This document shows positions 36,501 to 47,400 of a DNA stretch of 64,000 nucleotides, in pieces. Below the pieces are notes generated by a model. That model had not been told where the DNA came from, ran no database searches, and saw nothing but the letters and a program-made list of their open reading frames with translations. The first letter of the stretch is position 1; each line of letters begins with the position of its first letter. The translations under genes and the position numbers were made by a program. The stretch lies in the NCBI GenBank assembly GCA_030549495.1, contig JAUIRK010000900.1, forward strand, positions 1-64,000, given 5' to 3'. The DNA is from Nectonema munidae. Taxonomy: Eukaryota > Nematomorpha > Nectonematoida > Nectonematidae.

Positions 36501-37300
36501 ATCTTTGACGAGCTTTATCTATTCTCAAATCAATAATAATAATATAATAAATATATTTTTTATTTGATATTTTGAATAAAGATCATCTTTAAAAACAAAA
36601 GAGAATAAAAAGATTAAAGAATTTAAAAATTTAACAAAATATTTTTGAAAATTAATTTTTTAAAATGAAAATATATTTTTTTACATAAATTAATTCGCAT
36701 AGACATTATTGCCACCATCGAGGTAACAGAAATGGAAGACAAATCCATAAATTTTGACTTATTATCACTAAAATATAATGTTTTTTTAATATATATAACT
36801 TGATTTGATTTTTTTCTCAATTAGAGACTCGAGTTTTATATGTAAGTAAATTTTCACTCTGTTATCTATTTTCGTTTATTCGAAATCAGGCTTTACTTTT
36901 GCAGCTTTTTTTGCAGCTTATTTTACACCTACCCGAAATGCTTTGCAGTAATAATTAATCATGATCTGCTATTCTGCTTATATTATTTTGTTTTATAATA
37001 AGTGAAAATTTTTTTTCAGTTTATTATATTTTTTGCAATTTTTTTGAAAATATTAAAAATCTTGATATTTAGTTCATTTTTGTAAAAAATTATCTCTATT
37101 ATAGTCTATAAATAGTTAGTTTTTGAAAAGTTACTTTTCAAGTCTCATCGACAAGTTTAGTTAAACTAAAAATATCAATTTATTATTCAATTTATGTTCT
37201 CAAAGATAGTTTTTGAAACATTTTCTATAGTTTTTATTTTGTCACATTGATAAATCTTTTTTTGAAAAAAGTTTAAGTTAATCTCCAACAAATCAGGAAG
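33561..37300. other. non-coding interior of the 6.2-kb element
   Basis: Very AT-rich, with no long or protein-like frame. A 110-codon minus frame at 34621-34953 is dominated by F, I, K, L and N and has no motif. No internal inverted repeats of note. Confidence 0.5.
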
Positions 37301-37349
37301 TTCCCCCCCCCCCCCCCCCCCCCCCAATTTTTGTTTAGCGCGGGCCCTG

Positions 37350-38500
37350 ATATGAGGGTAACTGACAATAATTAGCTTTCTGTCTATTTTTATCTTTTAT
37401 AGACCTATAGTATTCATATAATTTTTTCTACTATTACGGGGAAATTCAAACTGCAAAAATGACAATCTTTTGAATTGCGTTACAGTAATTCTAAAGATAT
37501 TTTCAATAATGGTTGTTACATTAAACTTCTGTGTTTTTCGTACCCATCCAGGTGTGCGGTAGCAAAGCTCGTCTAAAAGTTTATTTTACCCCCTCCTTTT
37601 CCTTATTCGAAGATATAACGATTACAAGAATGATGATAAATGACGATTTATTTATCAAATTTCTTCTTTCATATAATAGAAAAAATGACTTTTTTATGAT
37701 TTTTTTCTAAGTTTTTCATTTTTTATAATATAGGTGAGATCAATTTTAACGGTACCTTTTCTGAATTAAGCTGCGTTGAAGTGTTTTTTTTTTGAAATAT
37801 CGTGGGTGGCATTCATGATTTCAAAACGTCAAGATAGAAAGATTCCAAAATGGGTATGTGCCTTAATATTTTCAGTATTTAAATTTCTCTTTTTATGCTA
37901 CATATATTTGTATATTTTCTTTAATTTTAGGGAGATTTGAATATACTTCAGGTATACTAGAAATTGAAGAAATGGAGTCGAAATAATGGATGAATGAGGT
38001 CTTTGAAAATAAATCTCTATTCTTGGTCTTGAGTATAAAAATATAATCTCATCCCTAACATCAGATTCTCTTCTTTTATTTCTGTCTATTATTGTTTCGA
38101 CTGTCAAGATTTTACCTTTTTATCAAAAGTCTTATCTTTTTAATTTTGTTATATTAAATTAAATACCTATATTATGAAACAAATCTTCCCAACATATATC
38201 TTAGCAACTCATCGTATAAGATAGTAACTAATATACTTATTTCATATACTTATAAGAAAAAAATATAATATTATTGAAGATAATTCTTGCAATATAGATG
38301 TAAAAAGTATGACATAATTAGAATGATCTCAAATATTATTATTTCACTCGTATGTGAACATATTAGTATTGAACATAACTATATGTTATTAGATCTCAAA
38401 ATGATTTTTATAGATATGCTATAATTTAGATTTGTTTAAGAGTACGATATGGTTAAATTCGTATAAACTGTAAAATGTTTGTATATCGGATATATGTAAA
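37350..38500. other. intergenic, downstream of the MULE remnant
   Basis: No gene supported. A C-rich patch (ccccctccttttcc near 37590) is the only departure from AT-rich sequence. The missing C-terminal half of the MULE transposase is not recognisable here. Confidence 0.4.
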
Positions 38501-38520
38501 TATCTTTTTGTGGATATTCT

Positions 38521-40332
38521 TTAAATTTTATCATCTTGATATACGGTACATGTTACGTAGCAAGGTCCTATGTTGTATGTTTTATCTATCCCCAATACGC
38601 TTGAAGAAGACTCGATATTATATATATAGTTGACAAGATGTTTTAACTGTGAATCAGTGTAACATATTATTGTAGGGTTTTTATCAGAATTATGTATAAT
38701 TTCCTTGACGTATGGATTACCCATAGTTATTGAACTCAACAAATATTGGATGTCATCAGCAATTGTGGAATTTTTGGGAAGAAAACTGTTTGATTTTTTA
38801 ATATTTTGCTTTAAATTGTATATCATTTTCGTGTTTCTAGGATGAAATAGAGTTTCTTTTCTGGTTTCTAAATAAATTTTCTTCAGACTATAATTATCCT
38901 TTAACTTATCTCCAATAAATTTTTTTATCTCCTTTGGTGTTCTAATATACTCTCTTAAGCACTTTGTATTTCCATGGAGAGATGCATCTTTTGGGTATAT
39001 CCCAAGATACTCATATCGATATTTATACTTTATGCTTTTTTCCTGCCCTGGAAATTGCAAAAGCCAAGTTATTCTTCTCCTGTAATCTTCTTTTCTTTTA
39101 AGCGAACAATAATAACGGTTAAGAATAATTAAATTCTGAAACTTTAGGCTGAATTTTGAGGGGTATGAACTTCTTATTTTTAATAATTCCGAAGATGCTT
39201 TCAGTATTTTTAACAAGATAAATGTAGTTCCCTTTATGATAATAATACTTTTTACTGGATCTCTTTGACCAGACGCCATACTCATCACAAAAATTATTCT
39301 TTACCTCTTCATTTTTTTTTAACAATTATAAAATATTCATTATCTTTTATTGTGCTTGGAACTTCACTTAGAAAATTATTAGAATTCAAGATCAGATCAA
39401 ATATTTTTGAAATTGATAAATATGAAATCAATTTATTCAAAAGTTTTGGACTGTTATGTAATTCCTCTTTTGTTGGATCATGAGAAAAACTATGAGACAC
39501 ATTTGAGTTTTCAGAAATGTTACGAACTTCTTGTGTAAACTTTATCTTATTCATATCGACTAATGGAACAAAATGATTTGGTTTCCAGATTTGTCCATTA
39601 TTCTTTATAAAAAAAGTTGAAGTCCATAGAATTTTAACGCGTTTATTAAAATAATCATTCAATTTTCTATGGAAAAAAATAGTATTGAGAATAGGTATGA
39701 TCAAATCATTTTGTCCATTCATTGAAGGATAAATAGATTGAATTGGAATACCCATAACAGTAGCTAAGGCTTTCATTGAGTATGCAGAAGAACATGAATA
39801 ATTTGAGTAAATTCTGGCACACTCTTCAGATACGCTAGGAGACACTTTTTCAATGTTTGGATTAAGAATTTATATAAAACTGCTTGTTTAAATTCAATTC
39901 TATGGCCGTTTTTACTCTTATTTCTAAAGCGAGTGCTTCATTACCGACAAGTAAGATAGATGCACTATTATGTAAACAATTTCCATTGCCTGTTATGAAA
40001 ATAGGCTTAAGATTTGAATTGATCATACTAGACGCAATAGTGTCAGTTTTCATATCTTGGAAGTTTTCATGTATACCATACTTTTCTACTAAAGATAAAT
40101 CATCTTGTTTCAAAAAAGCTTGTTCTCTTAAAATGATATCATCATTGTTTTTAAAAACTTTTCCAATTGCTAATCTGTTCAATGCCTCTTCATAATCAAA
40201 CTCTAAATCTTTCTGGTTGCAAAAATGGCAGGAAAACTCTAATTTTAAAAATAACTTTAATTCTTCATCATTGATTTTCTCACATGTTGCATGAAAACTT
40301 TTTTTACAAACAGAACAAAACAAACTCTTCAA
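38521..40332 (-). pseudogene. MULE-type transposase gene with PHD-like and OTU-like domains, truncated
   Basis: Read on the minus strand. First, 40332-39865: a PHD-like zinc cluster (LFCSVCKKSFHATC, then FSCHFC), a linker, and an OTU-type cysteine-protease core GNGNCLHNSASILLVG. Next, 39845-39309: ARIYSNYSCSSAYSMKALAT, IQSIYPSMNG and WKPNHFVPLV, the second half of the OTU-like region. Last, 39288-38521: a 255-codon frame ending VLGIDKTYNIGPCYVTCTVY, the start of a Mutator-type DDE domain with its first Asp. Two frame changes separate the three parts (near 39855 and 39300). After the first Asp the frame stops at 38521, so the rest of the catalytic domain is absent. PHD-OTU-MULE proteins are known in animal MULE elements. 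Terminal repeats and a 9-bp duplication were not found. Confidence 0.72.
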
Positions 40333-40475
40333 AAAAAATAATCTTATTCCAATCTTTACAGATATATATCATATCTAAAATTAATATAAATCAATGCGTT
40401 AATTATTTTTTACAAAAAGTATCATTATAATTTAAACATGTTGCGTTGTAGCCACATATTTAAACGCCAATTGAG

Positions 40476-40628
40476 ATGAGCAACAATATCTCAAAGAAGT
40501 TGAACATTTGCTTAATCTTCTTACTCGCCGTGTCTAGCTCAGAGCATATCCCTCGCAAGACTTACCAGAAAGCACTTTCAGGATTATATGATATCCTGAA
40601 TAGAAATAGAGTTAATCCATTAACATAG
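40476..40628 (+). CDS. possible small secreted protein, 50 residues
   Basis: ATG 40476 opens MSNNISKKLNICLIFLLAVS then SSEHIPRKTYQKALSGLYD and ILNRNRVNPLT, ending at TAG 40626-40628. Lys-Lys, a hydrophobic core (ICLIFLLAVSS) and small residues before SEH form a good signal peptide; the remaining 26 residues could be an amphipathic helix. Past the TAG the same frame stays open for 67 codons to TAA 40830-40832 (RIAWKSIKTFVPPLNRWENS and later LSFRMPIHVAELLAIIIGVK), so a longer 117-residue ancestral gene with one stop, or stop read-through, is possible. The start lies 144 bases from, and divergent to, the MULE gene. Family unknown; host gene, captured cargo and chance are all open. Confidence 0.4.
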   Translation: MSNNISKKLNICLIFLLAVSSSEHIPRKTYQKALSGLYDILNRNRVNPLT

Positions 40629-40832
40629 CGGATTGCTTGGAAAAGTATCAAAACCTTTGTTCCTCCTCTTAACAGGTGGGAAAATTCTTTAAAGATGCTA
40701 TTCCAATACAAATCGGCATGTCTGACAATGAAAGTAACTATTAGCTTCAAGTTATCTTTCCGCATGCCGATTCATGTAGCCGAACTTTTGGCTATCATTA
40801 TTGGTGTGAAACTAAAAAACTTACTTTGTTAA

Positions 40833-41570
40833 ATTTTTTCTAATTCAGATGTTGTTATCTATAATATTAAAAACGATGAGGCCTAGTGCCCGTTGTTTTC
40901 AATGTTACTCGAGCTACTTTTCAAAGATAACTTAAAGGTTACTACCACACCAAGGACATCATCGAGTACATACAGTTGATAACCCTGCAGATTTTCCATC
41001 CGAACAGGAAATGTAGATACTACAAAAGATTATTTAAAAAAGCCAAGATTAACAAAAAGATTCTCTTCAATAAAAAAGTTCTGAAATCAATTAAATTACT
41101 AGCTAAATACATTTATGAAAGATATTTTTTTCGAACATAGATTGTACAAAATGAATATCTGATGAAAGTAGGGCTACCAAGGTTGTCTCAGTTTAGATTC
41201 AGATTCGCAATAAATTATTTTATGAGTTCATGCGAGTATGTTGTAAAATTTTTAAATATTTCAACAAAAAAATAGGGGTGGCTAAAATAGCCCCCCGTGA
41301 CTGACTGAATGAAAATAGCCCGTTAAAAATAGGGTTAAGAAATATTCTTCTGAAATATAGTCTATTTCGAGTCTCGAATCTAAAACTATTATAATAAATA
41401 ATCTTATGTAATAAAAACATTGTAATCAGTAGTATATCAGCAGCTATTTACAGAGCTATTTGTTGGAATGACAACTTAAATGGGTACTTACTAAATAAGA
41501 AAACTCAAGCGATGATTTTTTGAATTGTGAACTATCACCTTAAATTTATATATACATAAATTATAACCAG
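40833..41570. other. intergenic, no supported gene
   Basis: Some short plus-strand frames (for example INKKILFNKKVLKSIKLLAK near 41050) are lysine-rich and could be decayed coding sequence, but no motif is visible. Confidence 0.35.
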
Positions 41571-41577
41571 GGGCATA

Positions 41578-41640
41578 GCCAGTAGGGGGAGAGGAGGCAA
41601 AGTTAATTTTACTGCCCCAACTTCCTTTTTTGGATTTAGG
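41578..41640 (+). mobile_element. orphan hAT-MITE left end
   Basis: CAGGGGCATAGCCAGTAGGG at 41578 is close to the ends of the hAT-type MITEs in this window (compare CAGTGGCGTAGCTAGCC at 6628). Its inverse copy was not found, so only one end remains. Confidence 0.45.
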
Positions 41641-42261
41641 GTGGATTTTTTTTATAAGAATGAGCACGGTATGTAGAAATTTAGCCTGGCAAAAATGTGT
41701 AGAGGTTGTCAGAGGTAAACAATTTTATTAACACTATATGTATATCTGATAAAAATTGGATCTACTGTAAATTTAACAAGTTTATGTAAAATATTTTAAT
41801 ATAATCTAAGAACGAGCGGATATATTAATTAAACTAGGTTGCTAGTATCATAAATTCATACGTCTAAATTAGTTTTACCCTAGCCATGTTTATTTCGGGT
41901 CACAAAAGTAAAATTATTTTGAGATCTTAGAATAAATTAATAGGAACCCTTGGGCGAAATAGAAAGATAGTGCAAGTTCTAGATAAAACAAAACTATAAA
42001 TTTATTTAGTCAAGTTCGGTTGTGTAGAAAAATAAAAATACAATTATATAAAAAATAATAGTAACATTTTTAATGAAACAATATAGGGTGTACTTTTTTA
42101 TGTTTGTTACAGATTTATTTATTCATTCAATTATTTATAAATATAATATATATATAGTATGATATGACAAAAATTGTGTTAAAATAAACAGGAATTAATT
42201 GTTATAGTAGTCATGAAAAATAAATTGGTTTATCATAAAAAAGATATTTTGAAGAATTACA
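41641..42261. other. AT-rich intergenic region
   Basis: No gene, satellite or inverted repeat was recognised before the satellite cluster begins. Confidence 0.4.
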
Positions 42262-43210
42262 AGAGCATATTTGAAAATGGGTATACATGTGTAAAAAACT
42301 TTATATAATTATTTAGATAAAAAGTTTCTTTTTGAGATGAGCTGTCATATTTAGATCAATTTTTTGACAGATTTGATTGATTTTCATAAAAAATGAATAT
42401 CACCACTGAATTCAGCATATTTGAAAATGGGTATACATGTGTAAAAAACTTTATATAATTATTCTTTTTGGGATGAGCTACCACATTTAGATCAATTTTT
42501 GACAGGTTTGATTGATTTTCATAAAAAATGAATATCATCACTGAATTCAGCATATTTGAAAATGGGTATACACGTGTAAATAACTTTATATACTTATTTA
42601 AATAAAAAGTTTTTTTTTGAGATGAGCTGTCAAATATAAATCAATTTTTTGACTAGTTTGATTGATTTTGATTAAAAAAAATGGACATCACCACTGAATT
42701 CAGCATATTTGAAAATGGGTATACATGTGTAAAAAACTTTATATAATTATTTAGATAAAACGTTTCTTTTTGAGATGAGCTGTAACATTTAGATCAATTT
42801 TTTGACAGGTTTGATTGATTTTCATAAAAAATGAATATAACCACTGAATTCAGCATATTTGAAAATGGGTATACATGTGTAAAAAACTTTATATAATTAT
42901 TTAGATAACGTTTCTTTTTGAGATGAGCTGTCATATTTAGATCATTTTTTGACAGGTTTGATTGATTTTCATAAAAAATGAATACCACTACTGAATTCAG
43001 CATATTTGAAAATGGGTATACATGTGTAAAAAACTTTATATAATTATTTAGATAAAAAGTTTCTTTTTGAGATGAGCTGTCATATTTAGATCAATTATTT
43101 GTTAGGTTTGATTGATTTTCATAAAAAAATAAATAACACCACTGAATTCAGCATATTTGAAAATGGGTATATATGTGTAAAAAACTTTATATAATTATTT
43201 AGATAAAAAG
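42262..43210 (+). repeat. satellite cluster 2, 136-151-bp unit, about 6.5 copies
   Basis: The marker gcatatttgaaaatgggtat recurs at about 42265, 42413, 42550, 42702, 42853, 43001 and 43151. Units carry gtgtaaaaaactttatataa, gagatgagctgtcatattta, gacaggtttgattgattttc and caccactgaattcagcatat. The copies are alike, so homogenisation was recent. The same unit appears, more diverged, at 25960-26455. Repeated minus-strand frames (MLNSVVIFIFYENQSNLSKN) are by-products. Confidence 0.93.
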
Positions 43211-44522
43211 TCTCCCAACTCTAAAAACAAATTCACAAAAACTGTGATTGACCATCTAAGCATAAAGCGAGCATATAGCCTTACGGCTGAAAGTTCTTTG
43301 ATATCTCTAACCAACCAAGCAACATATCAAAAAAATCAATATTATGAAAAAAAAATAAAAAATTATAACCCTAAATTATATATACTGATGATATAGAAAA
43401 AAAACAAAAAAACTTTATTGCAGGTCACTAAACTTTTGGTAGACTTCAATGTGGCCGGTAGCTCAAAATTGTTACCCATCCATGATATTATGTAAATGTG
43501 TATAATATGATATAATGGATAAACGTTATGTGACCACAAAAGTAAGATATTTCTATCACCTTGTATTTTATTTATTTTCACTTTTTCTCTATAAATCTTT
43601 TTCTAGAACTCCTTTATATTCTATAAACTTTCAATATTTTAAACATGTTCGTTCAATTTTATTTAATGTTTTGATATAACTTATATATTGTAAAAATAAG
43701 TATCACCAATGAAGTCAGCGTATCTGAAAATAATAGTTTATTCCATGTATCTAAGGAAAAAAAGATGCAATTAATTTCTCTAATCTTCCAAAGTCTAAGG
43801 CAATTTTTCCTATTTTCTTTCTTTACTTCCAATTTTTGATAGACAAAAATGTATATGTTCTAATAAGTAAAAAAAATTTCTCTTATAGGTTTTTTCCTTA
43901 GAGAGATTTTTCCTAAGGGGGTTTTTCCACCCCCTCCCCTACCTATCATTTTAAGTGGATGTGACTCCCGAGTAAATTTGTTTAAATACTCGGCTAGGTT
44001 ATGGGTTCGATCCCGTATCAAACCTATTTTTCTCATAGTTAGATACAAGCAGCGCAATTGTGCCTCCTCAGTCCTCAATGAAAACAACCAACGGTAACTT
44101 TACCTTTATTCCAAATGCATATGTGTGTATTTGTGTGAAAAGACACACCCCAAAACAAATGGATTGAGATCCTACGCTCCCACCAATATGCCATCTGTCG
44201 ACAAATGTTACTATTAGGTGCATTTAAGGGTACTCTTTTGTAATACCGCTTTTTTAAATATATATTTAAATCTAGTAAATGAGGAAAAGTTATTAAAAGA
44301 CCCATTTTATTTTTGACTATAATATTATTTATTAATTTTTAAATTTTTTAAACAAAAAAAAAGAGTAAAATATCAAACAAATTTATTTAAACAAAAATGT
44401 ATAAAATAGAATAATGTTCAAATTATTAGGCTTTTTTACTAAAAGAATCAACTTTGCTTCTGCTTAAACACATACGATTCAACAAAGTGGTCCAATAATT
44501 TTCTTAAAATCCTAATTTATAC
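43211..44522. other. intergenic, with one tRNA-like patch
   Basis: No gene is supported. Around 43955-44030, ggttatgggttcgatcccgt contains an exact B-box sequence (GGTTCGATCC). The preceding 50 bases have weak A-box likeness and a short stem (ccgagtaaat...atactcgg). It could be a SINE head; a full cloverleaf was not found. Frames at 43860-44305 have no recognised motifs. Confidence 0.35.
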
Positions 44523-44530
44523 TTGTAAAG
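44523..44530. repeat. 8-bp target-site duplication, left copy (ttgtaaag)
   Basis: ttgtaaag before the left end of the hAT; identical copy at 49765-49772. Confidence 0.85.
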
Positions 44531-44764
44531 TGGTGTTTTTCAAAGTGGTCCCTAGCGCCCACTTTGGGGCGTTGAGTGAGTAAAAGGGGGCGTTATGAGG
44601 CTTGGTTGTGAATGGAGGAAGTGGGGGGGGGGGCGTTGAAGGAAAATAAATAACAGGCTTTGTAATCATATAATATAAACTCGTAACAACCTAATTCATT
44701 CTAAATATATGTCAATTTTGGTGAAATTTCATTTACCTCACGAAAAGTTACAACAGCTTGAAAT

Positions 44765-44940
44765 ATTGTAAATTTTCAATTTTAAATACTATATAGCTTT
44801 GGCACGCTTCGCAACATAGGAAATGCCTCTGAAACTTTGTCAAGCTATGAATATCGATAGTTTGGCAAAGCTTCGGAGGCATTTCCTATGCCGAGAAGCA
44901 ATAGCGAACTGTATAGTATTTAAAGTTAGAAAACTTTGAA
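44765..44940. repeat. long imperfect palindrome inside the hAT
   Basis: Arms share cataggaaatgcctctgaaa and the inverse of cggaggcatttcctatgccg, with matching outer stretches (ttttaaatactatatagctt against the inverse of aactgtatagtatttaaagt). Arms are about 75 bases around a loop of some 20 bases. It may be a small fold-back MITE or part of the hAT left subterminal region. Confidence 0.65.
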
Positions 44941-46550
44941 AGCCAATAGATTTCTCAAATTTGATCGTAATTTTTTGAAACTTCACATAGGTATTATGAC
45001 AAAAAATTAACATCACGTTAAAATTTCGAAAGTTTTACATAAATTTTTTAGCGCAGCACAACATTCAATTGTTGCTAAAAAAGTGGTAAAGTTCATTAAA
45101 TTTTTAGTGTTAAATTTATATCTTTCTAATATTGATTCTCACTCACGCTGTATATTGGTTGTTTCCATGCACGTTGTTTAACAATGCCATTGATTTATGC
45201 ATCCTTGCTGTGTGTGAAGAAGTAAGTCATCATGTGCAGGTGTAAATGCTTCTCTTCCCATGCGTGCGTGTCTTACCCAACCTTGTAAGCACGCACTCAT
45301 CGCACTACAATTCTAGTTGCCCAAACTTAGTTTAGTCAATTATTTTATGACCTATAATTGCGTTTTCAACCAAGTTTGTGGACCAAATGAAAGCTTATTG
45401 CATGAACTATACAAAGAAACAAATTCACACCTCACAACAAACGAAGTAATAAATTCTCACCTAACAACAAAGAAACAAAGATACCCGAGACAACACTCAC
45501 AATCTTGCACACTGCTCCCTTTATTCGATTAATTTGATAAAGCTTCTTTGAAGAAGCGAAATATATTATTTTGCATTATATACTTTATGTATTTTATTTT
45601 TGATCATGAACTATACTACTGTGCACACTATTTTTGTGTTAATTAAAATATAAAAAATTTATTTTAGTATCAGCTACTGAAAAAACGAGTTTTTCATATT
45701 CTCCGCTCTATAGGAAGTATAAAAATGTAACTTTTGTCTTTTTTTAAAAAGTTAAGTTTTTTATATCTTTGGGCATGTATAGTTTACAAATTGAAATAGA
45801 TGTCGAAAATCGATTTTTGCACTTTGATTCGTTTTTAGTCTAAAATTTATGTAGTTTTCAAAAAATATGTCTGTAAAAATCCTAAATTTCTTACATATTT
45901 CCATAGTGGTATTCTAACCACATAGTGGTTGGTTCTTTAGAGGTATTTCAATGTTTTTCTCCTTAAAATATATTTTGTGTATAAATATGAAATAATATAA
46001 ATTTTTCGGAGGCATTTTTTTGTGGCAGTTTTGAAAATTACCATAAAGAAAAATGAAACTTAGAATCGCGTAAATTTTGTTCAATTTATATAATCTTGAA
46101 ACTTAGCACATAGTATAAAGTAGCATGAATTTTCTTTATTGAAAAATAAATAAAGTAATATGTAAACTAAAAAAGGCCTACTAATTTGTGTAAAGTTAAA
46201 ATTTGATAAATGATAAGCATAAATTGCTTCGTTGAAAATATATTTGAAAAAATTGAATACGTTGCCTCCTTGGTTGTACAACAAATCTAAAAGCTTCTCC
46301 ACAAATTCACAACTATTTACTTTGCGTAAAACTACATAAAAACCATGGAGGAAAACTCAATTTTCCTTCTTATTACATGCAATTTTAGAAATTTTCAAAT
46401 AATTTTTGTACATAATTTAAAATCAAAATAATTTTCATTCAAAATAATTTTTAGCCTTTTTAGAGTTTTTATGTGAAATTATTTTTATCTCTAGAACAAA
46501 ATTGTAGTTCACAACAAAATACATCTTTTTTATCAACCATAATTATGTCC
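44941..46550. other. 5' non-coding part of the hAT
   Basis: AT-rich, with no supported gene between the palindrome and the BED finger. Short frames at 45317 and 46081 lack motifs. The hAT promoter should lie here, but no motif could be singled out. Confidence 0.4.
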
Positions 46551-46720
46551 AGAATCCACCAAAGAAAAAGTCCAGACATTACTCTTTTGAATACTTAAAA
46601 TTCGGCTTCATCACTACACCTCATAAAGATCAAAAGCCGATGTGTTTCATTTGTGCGAGAAAGAATTCTCTAATGAAGCTATGAAGCCGTCAAGGTGGGC
46701 TGAGCATATCAAAAAAATGC

Positions 46721-46728
46721 ATCCTAAC
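46721..46728. repeat. 8-bp target-site duplication of the nested element (atcctaac)
   Basis: atcctaac at 46721-46728 recurs exactly at 47975-47982, marking the nested insertion. Confidence 0.85.
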
Positions 46729-46917
46729 TAGGGTTTGCTCCCGGTTCTGAAATACCGGGACGTTCCCTGTTCTAAAAATTTGGGAACCGTCTCGGAACCT
46801 AAAAGTATTCCCGGGTCCGAGAATAACCTAATTTTAATTGATTTATTTCACTATGCAATTCTTTGCATAAAACTTTACTGCGCTTCATTCATATAAAATC
46901 TATTACGGTAAACGGAG

Positions 46918-46985
46918 AAAAGTGTGCAAACGACAAAAGAGTTCCTTTTTTCTCCGATGCACACATTTGTCGTTTGCACACTTTT
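46918..46985. repeat. perfect 20-bp inverted repeat
   Basis: aaaagtgtgcaaacgacaaa (46918-46937) and its exact inverse tttgtcgtttgcacactttt (46966-46985) are separated by 28 bases, forming a strong hairpin inside the nested element. Confidence 0.85.
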
Positions 46986-47214
46986 ATCCTAGAAACATTT
47001 TAATGATAATGATATAAAAAGAAAAATTGTGCATCTGTTTATATTAAATCAAAAACGTCAATTTCATTGCATCCTTTTGCTGTCTATATATCTCCTTAAG
47101 GAAACGTTTGGAACAGGGATTTTCGGGCTTTATATGTTTTTTTTCGGTATCGGTTCCTAATTTTCGATACTTATGCAAACCCTAGTTACTACTTTGTTTG
47201 AGATAACTAGAAAA

Positions 47215-47400
47215 ATCAGTGTTTGATGAATCATCGATTGTACTACTATCTGAAGCAAAATGTGTGTTTAAACAATCAGCAATTTGCTTCTAATCTGTCT
47301 CAAATTTACCATTCACTTTAACATGGTATTCACTAGAATTTTTTGGCTTAATTGTATTGTCTATCGTATGCCATGTATTTTTCAGTGGCTCATTTTCTCC
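47215..47400 (-). pseudogene. LINE fragment, segment before the reverse transcriptase
   Basis: The minus strand reads PLKNTWHTIDNTIKPKNSSE, then YHVKVNGKFETD, a stop, and KQIADCLNTHFASDSS. The pattern W-x2-I ... G-x3-T-D-x3-I-A-x2-[LF]-N-x2-F-x-S is the usual stretch between endonuclease and reverse transcriptase in Jockey/CR1-type LINEs. Only this fragment is present. Confidence 0.55.

Larger units (their letters stand above)
31137..37349. mobile_element. 6.2-kb non-coding element with terminal inverted repeats and poly-C ends
   Basis: CAGGGCCCGCGC at 31137 and its exact inverse GCGCGGGCCCTG ending at 37349 are the only such sequences seen in this AT-rich window. Both are followed inward by an AT stretch (ttaaaattagggg; inverse of ccccaatttttg) and a C run (about 31174-31186 and 37303-37325). 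The flanks ctatgaag and atatgagg agree at 6 of 8 bases, consistent with a decayed 8-bp hAT-type duplication. The 6213 bases inside hold no supportable coding sequence but include a satellite at 31740-33560. A large non-autonomous hAT-like element is the simplest reading; two unrelated MITE halves flanking ordinary DNA is the alternative. Confidence 0.68.

Noticed and set aside
42356-43003. Repeated 65-69-codon minus frames (MLNSVVIFIFYENQ)
   Set aside because: They repeat with the satellite unit and have no independent coding evidence.
43955-44030. Possible tRNA gene with an exact B box
   Set aside because: No acceptor stem or anticodon arm pairs properly; kept only as a SINE-like note.
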